Below are positions 17,101-25,239 of a stretch of 64,000 bases of DNA, one piece after another. The stretch comes from Achromobacter sp. RTa (GTDB taxonomy: Bacteria > Pseudomonadota > Gammaproteobacteria > Burkholderiales > Burkholderiaceae_B): the NCBI RefSeq assembly GCF_000757485.1, contig NZ_JPYO01000023.1, forward strand, positions 35,144 through 99,143. Direction: 5' to 3'. The notes under the pieces were generated by a model. It did no database searches. It saw nothing but the letters and a program-made list of their open reading frames with translations, and was not told the origin of the DNA. The first letter of the stretch is position 1; every line of letters begins with the position of its first letter. The position numbers were made by a program, and so were the translations under genes.

Positions 17101-20100
17101 GGCAGTGGCGGGCGTATGCGCAATGCGTCCTACACCACAGCCACCCGCCTGGGTTTCGCCAACACCGGCATTGCCGACGTGCAGACCACCTCGGCGGTGT
17201 TGACGCCGGCCGACACGCTGCGCACCTACTCGAACTTCAACGAGACGGGTTACGCGCAGTTCGGCCTGAATTGGGCGCTGCGCGACGGCGCGCCGCGCCC
17301 GCAGCTCGAGCGCGATGCGCGGCAGCTGCACCTCACGCCGGGAAGCCGGCTGGATGTCGCCGCCGGCACGGTGGACTTCACCCCTGCCAAGGACGGGCGA
17401 GGCGGCGCCGCGGTCCTGAACGGCAGCCGCATCGAGATTCTGGCCGACGGCGCCGCGCCCACCGAAGGCTTTGCGGGCACGTCGGTTCATGCCAGCACGC
17501 TCAACAACTTGAAGGCGGCCACCATCAGCATCGGCGGCGCGCCGACATCCACCTTCGTCACGCAGACCGCCAGCGGATTCTCCACTGAAAATTCCTGGCA
17601 GGTCGGCCTCGGCAGCGGCACGACCGGCGAGCTCATCCTGCGCCGGGGCGCGATGCTGGAAGCCGGCTCCGTCTTCCTGGTGGTGAGCAACAAGGAACAA
17701 GGCCTGACCATCGAGCAGGGCGCAGGCATCAATACGCTGGGACAGGGCAGGGCGGCCTGGGATTCGAACGACGGTTATGTGCTGCGACCAGGACAGGCCG
17801 GCGTGCTGGCCGTCACCAACGGTTGGTTGAACCTGACCTCGCCGACGGCTGACGATTACGGCATGAATGGGGCGGGATATCTGCACATCGGCACTTGCGC
17901 GGCGGGCGCAAGCTGCGCGGGCGATACCATGCTGTACTCGGAAGGCAGCATTGCCGCCGCGACCAATAAATCGCTTGAACTGGGTGAGTCGGTACGCTAC
18001 GGAACGCGCAACCTGACGCTGGCCGTGGGCGGCATCAACATCGGCACGACCGCGACGCTCTCGCAGGCCAAGGCCGCGAGCGTCCTGCCTGCCGGTCTTA
18101 CGCTGAACCAGGACGTGCTCTCGCGCCTGTTGCGGGGCGATACCCGCACCGGAGCGCCGGCGCTGGAGAACCTGGTTCTTACCGCAAGCGACTCGGTCAA
18201 TTTCTACGGCAGCGTGGATCTCAGTACCATCGACAAGGCGACGGGCAAATCATCGCTCGAGCGCCTGGTGCTGGGCGCGCCGGCCTTCTACGGGCATGGC
18301 GGCGCGGGCGACGTGGCCCGCATCGAGACCGGCACGCTGGTCTGGAACGGCGCGACCACGCCTGCCGGCAATGTCATCGCGGGCGGCGCGGGGACGGGCA
18401 GCGGCCGCTTTGTGGTCGATGCCCGGACCATCGAGTTCGGCTACGGCCCGTTGAGCCAGCCCGACACCGTGGGTACGCATGAGCGTTTGGCATTGGGCTT
18501 TGCCGGCGTGGACCTCAACGCCAGCGAGCGCATCACCGCCAACCATAAGGGCGCGCTGTCGGTCTATCAATCGCAGGGGGCCTGGGATGAGACGGCCAAG
18601 GCCTGGACATACAGCGGCGGTGATCTGCGTCTGAACACGCCGCTGCTCACGGGTCAGGCGGGGTCGGTCAACAATATCAAGGCGGGCGGCGCGATCGTGG
18701 TGACCGCGCCGGCCGGTTCGGCATCTCCCTTGGCAGACAACGCGACCCTGGCGAATGCGCTGGGCGCGACGCTGGGCCTGGATGCCGGCACGCGCCTGAC
18801 GCTGAATACCGCCGTGCTGCTGCCCAGCGGCAAATTCACGGCATCGGCGCAGCAGGATGTGGTGCTGGAAGACGGCGCGCAGCTGGACCTGGCCGGGCGT
18901 GAACTGCATTTCTTCGACGTCAGCAAGTACAGCTGGGGCGGCGACGTCATTCTCGACAGCCGTCAGGGCAGTGTCGTGCAACATGCCGCGTCGACCGTTG
19001 ACCTGTCGGCGAAGCAGAACCGCGCGGGCAGGCTGACCGTGCTCGCCCTGGCGGGCACGGCCGACCTGAACGGCACGATGCACGGCGGCAGCACCGGCCA
19101 TTACGATGCGGGCGGCACGTCCGTGCCATACGCTGCAGGCTACATCGACGTACGAGCGGGGCGAATCGCGGATTTCTCCGGCCTGAACTTGCGCCTGACC
19201 GAAGGCGAAGTCTTCGGCGGCCGCAGCTTCCAGCTCAAGCAAGGCGATCTTGTCATCGGCAGCGAACTCAAGGCTCGCGAGATCAATATCTCGGTCGATA
19301 ACGGCAGCCTGACGGTCAACGGCACGATCGACGCCAGTGGCGAACGCGCCGGCAGCATCCGCCTCGCCGCCAACCAGGGCGTGACGCTTGCCGGCGGCGC
19401 CGTGCTCGACGCCAGCGCCAGCGTATTGCGCCGCGACAGCTACGGCCAGGTCATCGAGGCGCCCAACCGCGCCATCGTCGAGATCGACTCGGGCTATGGC
19501 CGTCTGACATTGGCCGACGGTGTGCGCATGGACCTTGCCGTGGACGGCGCGAGCGCGAACTACGGTACGGTGACCTTGAATGCCCCGCGCCTGGGCGGCG
19601 CCAGCGGCAACGACGTCGACATCGACGCCCGGGGCGCGGTAGTTATTACCGGAGCCAGGTCCATCGCCGTCAACGCCTTCCATTCCTATGACGATGCGCC
19701 GGTTGGCACGGACGCCTCCGTCGACGGCCGCAGCTATCAACGCATAGACCAGGCCTACCTGGACGCGAAACACGCCGACAGCATTGCCTTCATCAACAAC
19801 GCCCTGGCCAACGGCACGCTGATGCAGGGCAAGCTCGCGGGGCTGCGCGGCTATACCGAGCAGTTCCACCTGCGCCCCGGCGTGGAGATCGTCAGCAACG
19901 CGGCGGTCAATCCCCATGGGGATCTGCACGTGGATGGCGATATCGATCTCTCGGGCTATCGCTATGCCGGTGTCAACCCGGGCACGCAGCGCACCGGTGT
20001 CTACGGTTCGGGCGAAGCCGGCGCTCTGGTGCTGCGCGCCCAGGGCGATCTGACGTTGTTCGGCAGCATTACCGATGGCTTCGATACGACCAGGCTGGGG

Positions 20101-23100
20101 GTGACGCACGACGACAACGGCTGGGTCCTGCCCGCTGGCCGCATGCCCTTTGGCGGCGATCTCGTCATCCCGCACGGCGGCATGGCGACGCTGGATGCGG
20201 GCACGCAATTCGCCAGCGGCCGCACGCTGAACTATGACTTGCCGGTCGATGGCCTGACGCTGCCCGCGGGAACGCGTCTGCCCGTCACCATGCCGCTGGC
20301 GCAGAGCTTGACGCTGCCCGCCGGCACGGTGCTGGCCTCGGCGGTGCTGGATGCGTCGGGCAATGTCGTTCACCCCGCGGGCTCGGTGGTGCAAACGCCG
20401 CTGACGCTGGACGCTGGCATGCAGCTGGCCGCCGGCTTCCGCCTGCCCGCGCAGGCGCAGATCGGCGCCACGATCTGGCCCAAGGGCGTCGTGCTGCCGG
20501 TGGCGATGAAGCTGTCACGGCCGCTGACGCTGGCCAAGGGCGCGCTCGTGCCTTCCGAGACCGATGTAGTGCTGCCAGGCGGCGTCGAGATGGTCAACTT
20601 GCGGCCCACCGGCGCCGATGGCACGCAGGGCCGCAATCTTGCGCTGGCGCCGATGCTGCCGGCCGGCTCGCAGTCCTGGGACCTGCGCCTGGTGGCGGGC
20701 GCCGATCTGCAGGCCGCGGACACGCGCCTGACCCTGGTGAACACGACGGCCCAGCTCCGCCTGGCGGATCCGCACTTCGGTCTGGGCGCCATGGTGACCG
20801 AAGTCCCGGGCACCGGCGGCAAGCCCTCTTATGTATGGGGCGACCTGAGCCAGTTCCAGGCCTTCATGGACATGATGGGGGTCGCGCTCAGCTCGTCGCC
20901 GGTATCGGGCGAACCCGTCACGCAGGCGCAGATCGACGAGCTGAAGGCGTTCGGGCTCATCGGTTCGACTCCGGACGAACTGAACGTCTACGGCATGGGA
21001 GAGATGGTCAATGTGAAGGCCCCGGGTTTTGCCTGGGCCGACCTGAGCCAGTTCCAGGCCTTCATGGACATGATGGGAGTCTCGCTCAGCACGCCGCCGG
21101 TATCGGGCCAGCCTGTCACCCAGGCGCAGATCGACGAGCTGATCGCGTTCGGACTGATCGGTTCGAGTCCCGATGAATTGAATGTCTACGGCATGGGAGA
21201 GATGGTCAGCGGGTCGGCCGGCGGTCCGCCGGAGACGGTCACGTCCTATCATCCCGCGCGCCAGCAGCTGTTCAGCGTGCTGCGCACCGGCGCGGGCGAT
21301 CTGGATCTGGTGTCCGGCGGCGATTTCAATATGACCTCGCTTTACGGCGTCTATACGGCGGGCACGCCGTCGGCCTCGATGGGCGATGCCTATCACCGGG
21401 CGCGGGGGCGCTTGAGCGACGGCACGATATTGCGCGCCGAAGGCGCGGGCTTCGAGTCGCTGGTCGATGGCGGCGCCCAAAGCCTGTACGCGGCCTGGTA
21501 TCCGGAGCACGGCGGCAACGTGCTTCTGCGCGCGCAAGGCGATATCAAGGGCGACCTGATCGGCGGCAACGAGAACTACGGCGATCCTGAGGGTTACAAG
21601 TTCTGGAACTCGCGCGAGCAGATTCCCACGGTCACGGTGGGCAGCTGGTTATGGCGCCAGGGCACGGGCAGCATCGGAACCGGGGTCGAAGCCACGCCGG
21701 CTTCGTGGTGGATCAATTTCGGCACCTATGTCGCGGGCGATGCCAAAGGCACATACGATGCGTTTGGCTCACGCCTGTTCAACAACGATCCGTTCCTCGT
21801 GGGCTTTACCGGCATCGGCACGCTGGGTGGCGGCAATCTGACCGTGGAAGCGGGCGGCGACGCCGGCATCATCGATGCGCGCGGCATTCCTTCGAGCTGG
21901 AACCTGCGGGCGCATACGCCGCGCAGCCAGGGCCTGCACCTGGCCGTGGCCGGCACCGGCCGCATCACGCCGGCCGGCGAGCTGGTGCAGACCGGCGGCG
22001 GCGATCTCACCCTGCGCCTGGGCGGCGCGCTCAACCCCAACCCGCAATTGCGGCGCAACGAATACGACCTCAACGGCACTTTCGTCAACCTGCGCGGCGC
22101 CACGGCGGTCCATGCCGGGGCTGTCGGGGGCGTGAAGGTGAATTACGGCGGCGGACGGGACCAGATGGACTCGCGCCTGGGCAATGTGTATACGGCCGCG
22201 GGCGGCGCGGCCAGCGGCGGCCCCATCCTGGTGCTGGGCGACTCGGCCGTCCGTATCGATACGCGCGGTGACCTGGTGCTGGGCGGCGCGGCCGATCCGG
22301 GCCGCACGATGCAGCTCAGCGCGACGCCATTCACCTACCAGGGCGCGGCGCATGACGGCGACGGCTGGAGCTGGTTCTCCCTTTGGACGCCGGCCACCGC
22401 GATCGATCTGTTGAGCGCGGGCGGCAACCTTACGCCGACCGCGGCCTGGGATGACATCGCGGGCAGTGAGGACGCGCGTTGGGGCAGCGAGGGACATAAT
22501 CAGTCGGCCAACGGCGACGGCTATTTCTATCCGTCGATCCTGCGCGCGGTTGCGGCCAACGGCAGCCTGTACTACGGCGCCAGCGGAAGCGGCGCGACCG
22601 TCGCCGTCCAGGGCCCGGTCCTGCGCTATCGCTACGGCACCGTGCTGGCGCCGTCGCCCGTGGGCAGACAGTTTGTCAACGCCACAGGCAAGGGCGAACT
22701 GCAATTGCTGGCGCGGGACTCGATCCTGGGCGCCGGCTATGTGCTCTCGGCCTCCACGGCCGATCCGCTGGCCATGGCCAGCCCCTTCCGTCCGGGGTTT
22801 GTCGGCAAGCTGGCCGAGACCGGCGGCGGCCCCTGGGGCGGGAACGCCCTGTTGATCACCAACGCCGCCGCCGAATCGCAGCCCTACAACGACTGGATCA
22901 CGATCGGGTATAACGGCTCTCCGAACCCCGATGGCGGACGGCGGAATACGGCCGCGCTGTTCACCTTTGGCAGTCCCGCGACCATCGCGGATGCGGTCGC
23001 GGGGCGTGCGCCGGCGCGTTATTACGCGGTGCAGGGCGATATCGTCGGCTTGCGCGTCGGCCAGGCGGTGCTGCCCAGTTTCCAGGCGGATTTCGAGCAA

Positions 23101-25053
23101 GGGCGTTATGAGGCGTCTATCCCGGTGTCGATCCGCGCCGGCCGGGACATTGTCGGGTCCGGCACCACGCTGGGCGGGAAAGACGCCACGGTGGGCGCCG
23201 CCAAGGTGGGTAACGCCTCGACGCGCGGCAACCTGATCGCGCACGCCTATGCCGACGAGATATCGGTGGTGGAGGCGGGCCGCGATATCCGTGACAGCAG
23301 CTTCTACATCATGGGGACCGGCCTGCTCGATGTGTCGGCGGGCCGTCACGTCTACCTGGGCAACAAGGGCGAAATCAAGAGCCTGGGGCCGATCGGCGGC
23401 GGCGCCGCGTCGGGGGATCGCAGCGGCGGCGCCGGTATTTCGGTGTCGGCCGGCATGGGCGAGGGCGTGTATTGGAATGCCTTTGCCGAGCGCTATCTGA
23501 ATCCGGCCAATCAGGCAGCGCTGGATCTGCCGCTGGCCGACCAGCCGGGCAAGGTCGTGACGGTCTATGGCGGCTCGCTGAAGCTGGCGCAATGGCTGCA
23601 AGACGAGTTCGGCTATACCGGCGACGCGTCGGGCGCCGAGGCTTTCCTGGCGCAGAAGCAGACCGAACTGGATGCGGCGCGCGCGGCCGCGCTTGCCGAG
23701 GGGCGTACCGCCAGCAGCCGTTCGCTGGCGCGCGAGTTCCAGCGGGAGAGCCAGCTGCATCTGGTGAACTGGTTGAGCGAGCGCTTTGGCGGCGCCAACG
23801 GTCTCGCCCTGCATTACGATGCGGCGACCATGGACGCGCGGACCTTCTTCGACGCGCTGCCGGCGGAGCAGCAGCGCGCCTATCTGCGCAATGTCTACTA
23901 CGCCGAGTTGCGTGAGTCCGGCCGCGAATACAACGAGACCGGGGGCAAGCGCGCCGGCAGCTATCTGCGCGGCCGCGAAGCCATCGCCACGCTGTTCCCC
24001 GCGCAGGACGCGCAGGGCAAGGCGTTGAGTCGTGAAGGCGATCTCACCATGTTCAGCAGCGCGATCTATTTCAACGCTGACTACGTGAACAACCCCATCG
24101 GGCAGTCACGTCCGCGCGCGGGCGCCAAATACATCACCAAGGCGCAGTGGGAGGCCATGGGCAGCCCCGGCTATAACGTGTCGTTCTATGACGTGTTGGA
24201 CGCGGGCATCCACACCAACTTCGGCGGCGACATCAACCTCATGACGCCGGGCGGGCGCACGCTGGTCGGCATCGACGGCGGCTTCAATCCGGGGCCCGGT
24301 TCGGGCGTGATCACGCAGGGCGACGGCAATATCAACATCTATGCGATGGACAGCATCCTGATGGGCCAGAGCCGCGTCTTCACGACCTTTGGCGGCAGCA
24401 TCCTGGCCTGGTCGGCGCAGGGCGACATCAACGCCGGTCGTGGCAGCAAGACCAGCATGGTCTACACCCCGCAGCGCCGCGTGTACGACAGCGTCGGCAA
24501 CATCGCATTGTCGCCGACGGCGCCCAGCACCGGCGCAGGTATCGCGACGCTGAATCCGATCCCGGAGGTTCCGCCGGGCGATATCGATCTGATCGCGCCG
24601 CTGGGCACCGTCGACGCGGGCGAAGCGGGTATTCGCGTCTCGGGCGATGTCAATGTGGCCGCCTTGCGCGTGGTCAACGCGGAAAATATCCAGGCGCAGG
24701 GCGAGGCCACAGGCATCCCGGTGATCGCCGCGGTCAACGTCGGCGCGCTCACCAGCGCGAGCACGGCGGCCTCGAACGCGGCCTCGGCCGCCTCCGATGC
24801 GGCCCAGGGCGCGCGCGCCGCCGCGCAGAAGGCCCTGCCGTCGATCATCAGCGTGCAGATCCTGGGCTTTGGCGATGAACCGCTTCCAGGCGGCGCCCCG
24901 GCGCCCGGGCCCACCAGCGCGGTGCCTCCGGCCGGGCAGCAGGCACAGCGCTATACGCCCAACCACATGGTCCAGGTGCTGGCCCGTGGGTCCCATCCGC
25001 AAGGCGACGTTTCGAGTCTGACGCCAGACGAGTTGCGGAGTCTGGGGCTGTAA
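11137..25053 (+). CDS. pdtA: Giant filamentous-haemagglutinin-family exoprotein (PdtA-like TpsA)
   Basis: The 4638-residue protein is the secreted partner (TpsA) of a two-partner secretion system. An N-terminal signal region ends near SVAHASG. The TPS secretion domain follows at about residues 150-330 (VDWDTFNIGRNTEVVF, RIQGS-like strands, NQNGVIF at 236-242, NARNLVAAAA). The rest is thousands of residues of Gly/Asp/Ala-rich beta-helix-like repeats (for example GGALNPNPQ, LDVSAGRHVYLGN). Two near-identical 56-residue units sit at residues 3236-3291 and 3302-3357. The C-terminus holds the region I associate with FHA-family proteins linked to VreARI signalling, then an Ala-rich helix and a Pro-rich tail. 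The transporter gene is next. It resembles P. aeruginosa PdtA more than Bordetella FhaB by gene context. Ligand or function unknown; adhesion is the family default. Confidence 0.88.
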   Translation: MTHPAVSARYRLTPLAASLSALAMLSALSLGSASVAHASGAWWVGADVAKQTRTLRQNSPGLSAQTAAEQRRQATQQLRRSVDNLNRVAGEAGAIAQAQARQTAAWQKERNRPAQAGDSPDGLTQGGLWDKDANGQALPWIGVSDKRAVASNAQGKTTVTIEQTQAKAIVDWDTFNIGRNTEVVFDQATYANAAARSGARTAQSEWAVLNRVVGASAKPSQIQGSIRADGSVMVVNQNGVIFTGSSQVNARNLVAAAARISNDQFLSRGIYGADANTASFTEALGNVSVQAGALIQTHEPASVTQGGGYVLLMGQEVRNDGDIRTRKGQTQLAAGDSFVIRKGLVTNSTDGGTTYSTTRGNEIAPKADANLDLARVDPAIERGLVQNTGLIQAREGDITLAGHDVRQNGVALTTTSVNARGTIHLLNSAGDAQGQVTLGKDSITAIVLEDDGQSAFDGQRNALIEASATLDQQRRDISGTFDNLSKQSDRRDQSRIEIVSGQNVDFTDGSLTLATGGQVAVSAEGSATIHAGAAVDVSGAVGVQVAMASNNVQINIQGNEQRDASGNRESGNLNNTNVWVDRRYLVLVPAGTGGYETDRWYTQGGLLEVGGYLGTTGHTIGEWMAQGGTVNFAGGGVTTRAGSSINLSGGSLDVQSGYLNQSWLRGGDGRLYTVDRAPGDLLFPEDASYTGYERKSVRWGRTDTFLNPLIAKAQRWEEGYTVGRDAGRLIIGTRQATLDGDVEAKAFQGVRQINAPQSRLDGYQQSQTAAPRRAGLILGTWQPVYDEASGNLRYTPGAVADEIVLGMPRDSEDAEAASTQTEPSRITLNADWLNGLELGELRAYANGAVQVDGAVKVAAGGEIALHATQVDVNADLTARGGAITLGDMVEQYPNVSSGWQDLPLATTAPAGYTARVSIGEGVTLDARGVWSNLQQGDGNLSGLPYIDGGRIVARSSGDVTVGKRALLDVSSGAALLGDDSLLGGKGGDITLAADAYAAATAAKGGLTLQGELRGYGVEGGGTLTLQNGSAVVIGGLVAGADGALQAGQSAPVDLVTSEDFTIAEGAVLPLDYHSIRTHANPGEAVGGAPRVIASDSSTWLTVGADWTLPKASSENAFYSVNLSNGQSLRVEGYTASWYVPPTLPAGTVITGIVNPANFPTNYVVDAAIHANGIPLAPTPVVIPAGNLAPTDVTFSAGTLIRAGASLPRAVAVEPLLLLDAGLFQQGFSHYAVTGGDGLAVAKGADLRVTMPVLQADFSIARGVATGADPQTALTMWLPPLFTESPARGALTQRGGASLTLTAGNARSTLENADAPPLVIAEGARIEVDPGKSIMLRNNGQITIDGTLRAAGGRIGVYGLGAGAQDVTRLKGHDGSVWIGREAVLDVAGLAQSALDSQGRRYGTVLDGGRIEIGGAYQAYATEADAIDNFIVIREGARLDASGAATMLDMNGKGAMLVASGGGAIHLASFNGLYLDGEMTAVSGGAGAAGGTLSLALESPNYRIAGRPADRMLAPRELQLLREQTPTGLAADLRPGQSDAGLVYGHGRIGADRIKEGGFDNLSLLVNGVLSLEGGVDLTLGQGLNLVGTAFALADGAPAGSRVTLAAPYVRLAGASRLGKDQHVMPTLNAPTSTQGGMVELGDATQLRVEAGVLDVINRVAFGAYGYSMQGDKALVSRQGFEQVELRSRNDLRFLKHTVGDRTSLTTEGDLLLAASQIYPATGALGEVIAGRSGAFNQWGSYETRYDAARSLRIERSGDGAAPPTPYSAFGTLRLYSANIDQGGVLRAPLGILELGIAASGEQPPGTITLRPGSTTSVSAAGLLMPYGGTVDGLTYNYAGSDAVYAGLGGALGNVSLTGDSIEVQSGARIDLSGGGELTGAGFLTGRGGSTDARLNPLMQVKWDGSGFALPSLSSNPVYAIVPGAQPAAAPIAAEKGAGDPMIGRQITVGDGVPGLAAGTYTLLPSTYALLPGAFRVELNGRAVGNAAFGSGGRMRNASYTTATRLGFANTGIADVQTTSAVLTPADTLRTYSNFNETGYAQFGLNWALRDGAPRPQLERDARQLHLTPGSRLDVAAGTVDFTPAKDGRGGAAVLNGSRIEILADGAAPTEGFAGTSVHASTLNNLKAATISIGGAPTSTFVTQTASGFSTENSWQVGLGSGTTGELILRRGAMLEAGSVFLVVSNKEQGLTIEQGAGINTLGQGRAAWDSNDGYVLRPGQAGVLAVTNGWLNLTSPTADDYGMNGAGYLHIGTCAAGASCAGDTMLYSEGSIAAATNKSLELGESVRYGTRNLTLAVGGINIGTTATLSQAKAASVLPAGLTLNQDVLSRLLRGDTRTGAPALENLVLTASDSVNFYGSVDLSTIDKATGKSSLERLVLGAPAFYGHGGAGDVARIETGTLVWNGATTPAGNVIAGGAGTGSGRFVVDARTIEFGYGPLSQPDTVGTHERLALGFAGVDLNASERITANHKGALSVYQSQGAWDETAKAWTYSGGDLRLNTPLLTGQAGSVNNIKAGGAIVVTAPAGSASPLADNATLANALGATLGLDAGTRLTLNTAVLLPSGKFTASAQQDVVLEDGAQLDLAGRELHFFDVSKYSWGGDVILDSRQGSVVQHAASTVDLSAKQNRAGRLTVLALAGTADLNGTMHGGSTGHYDAGGTSVPYAAGYIDVRAGRIADFSGLNLRLTEGEVFGGRSFQLKQGDLVIGSELKAREINISVDNGSLTVNGTIDASGERAGSIRLAANQGVTLAGGAVLDASASVLRRDSYGQVIEAPNRAIVEIDSGYGRLTLADGVRMDLAVDGASANYGTVTLNAPRLGGASGNDVDIDARGAVVITGARSIAVNAFHSYDDAPVGTDASVDGRSYQRIDQAYLDAKHADSIAFINNALANGTLMQGKLAGLRGYTEQFHLRPGVEIVSNAAVNPHGDLHVDGDIDLSGYRYAGVNPGTQRTGVYGSGEAGALVLRAQGDLTLFGSITDGFDTTRLGVTHDDNGWVLPAGRMPFGGDLVIPHGGMATLDAGTQFASGRTLNYDLPVDGLTLPAGTRLPVTMPLAQSLTLPAGTVLASAVLDASGNVVHPAGSVVQTPLTLDAGMQLAAGFRLPAQAQIGATIWPKGVVLPVAMKLSRPLTLAKGALVPSETDVVLPGGVEMVNLRPTGADGTQGRNLALAPMLPAGSQSWDLRLVAGADLQAADTRLTLVNTTAQLRLADPHFGLGAMVTEVPGTGGKPSYVWGDLSQFQAFMDMMGVALSSSPVSGEPVTQAQIDELKAFGLIGSTPDELNVYGMGEMVNVKAPGFAWADLSQFQAFMDMMGVSLSTPPVSGQPVTQAQIDELIAFGLIGSSPDELNVYGMGEMVSGSAGGPPETVTSYHPARQQLFSVLRTGAGDLDLVSGGDFNMTSLYGVYTAGTPSASMGDAYHRARGRLSDGTILRAEGAGFESLVDGGAQSLYAAWYPEHGGNVLLRAQGDIKGDLIGGNENYGDPEGYKFWNSREQIPTVTVGSWLWRQGTGSIGTGVEATPASWWINFGTYVAGDAKGTYDAFGSRLFNNDPFLVGFTGIGTLGGGNLTVEAGGDAGIIDARGIPSSWNLRAHTPRSQGLHLAVAGTGRITPAGELVQTGGGDLTLRLGGALNPNPQLRRNEYDLNGTFVNLRGATAVHAGAVGGVKVNYGGGRDQMDSRLGNVYTAAGGAASGGPILVLGDSAVRIDTRGDLVLGGAADPGRTMQLSATPFTYQGAAHDGDGWSWFSLWTPATAIDLLSAGGNLTPTAAWDDIAGSEDARWGSEGHNQSANGDGYFYPSILRAVAANGSLYYGASGSGATVAVQGPVLRYRYGTVLAPSPVGRQFVNATGKGELQLLARDSILGAGYVLSASTADPLAMASPFRPGFVGKLAETGGGPWGGNALLITNAAAESQPYNDWITIGYNGSPNPDGGRRNTAALFTFGSPATIADAVAGRAPARYYAVQGDIVGLRVGQAVLPSFQADFEQGRYEASIPVSIRAGRDIVGSGTTLGGKDATVGAAKVGNASTRGNLIAHAYADEISVVEAGRDIRDSSFYIMGTGLLDVSAGRHVYLGNKGEIKSLGPIGGGAASGDRSGGAGISVSAGMGEGVYWNAFAERYLNPANQAALDLPLADQPGKVVTVYGGSLKLAQWLQDEFGYTGDASGAEAFLAQKQTELDAARAAALAEGRTASSRSLAREFQRESQLHLVNWLSERFGGANGLALHYDAATMDARTFFDALPAEQQRAYLRNVYYAELRESGREYNETGGKRAGSYLRGREAIATLFPAQDAQGKALSREGDLTMFSSAIYFNADYVNNPIGQSRPRAGAKYITKAQWEAMGSPGYNVSFYDVLDAGIHTNFGGDINLMTPGGRTLVGIDGGFNPGPGSGVITQGDGNINIYAMDSILMGQSRVFTTFGGSILAWSAQGDINAGRGSKTSMVYTPQRRVYDSVGNIALSPTAPSTGAGIATLNPIPEVPPGDIDLIAPLGTVDAGEAGIRVSGDVNVAALRVVNAENIQAQGEATGIPVIAAVNVGALTSASTAASNAASAASDAAQGARAAAQKALPSIISVQILGFGDEPLPGGAPAPGPTSAVPPAGQQAQRYTPNHMVQVLARGSHPQGDVSSLTPDELRSLGL
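20842..21207 (+). repeat. Tandem 168-bp coding repeat inside the exoprotein gene
   Basis: Two units, 20842-21009 and 21040-21207, have a period of 198 bases and encode DLSQFQAFMDMMGV through DELNVYGMGEMV in both. Only a few residues differ between them (ALSSSPVSGEP versus SLSTPPVSGQP, KAFGLIGST versus IAFGLIGSS). Between them is a ten-residue spacer. Unlike the surrounding beta-helix-like sequence, the unit is predicted helical and Met-rich, so it looks like an inserted small domain that was recently duplicated. Confidence 0.9.
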
Positions 25054-25060
25054 GCCCGAT

Positions 25061-25143
25061 GCGGGGCGCGTGCCCCGCTTCCGCGGATTTCTGCATGAAG
25101 TTTTTGTGACATCGAGCACTCCGCTCGATCGCCGTTCGTCTAG
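25061..25143 (+). promoter_or_regulatory. Stem-loop, Pho-box-like site and CGTCTAG element between exoprotein and transporter genes
   Basis: A 7-bp GC stem (GCGGGGC 25061-25067 with GCCCCGC 25072-25078, loop GCGT) follows the exoprotein stop but lacks a T tract. On the minus strand, ATGTCAC-AAAA-ACTTCAT (25112 down to 25095) has the Pho-box 7-4-7 layout. CGTCTAG (25137-25143) repeats the -10-like element of the exoprotein promoter exactly. No -35 with the right spacing is clear. The 186-base gap therefore may attenuate read-through and start a second transcript for the transporter. Confidence 0.4.
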
Positions 25144-25239
25144 GAATGTGTAAATGAGCATGGCAGTTGGTTTGCTGGCGTATCTGCCCCAGCCACGGCC
25201 GTCTCCATTCCTAAACCAACCGGTATTGAGTGCGGTTCC

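Noticed and set aside
11137..25053. Bordetella FhaB (classical filamentous haemagglutinin)
   Set aside because: The neighbours (VreARI-like genes, ExbB-ExbD-TonB, PpiC) and the dedicated TpsB match the Pseudomonas Pdt layout, not fhaB-fimABCD-fhaC, and no bvg genes are near.
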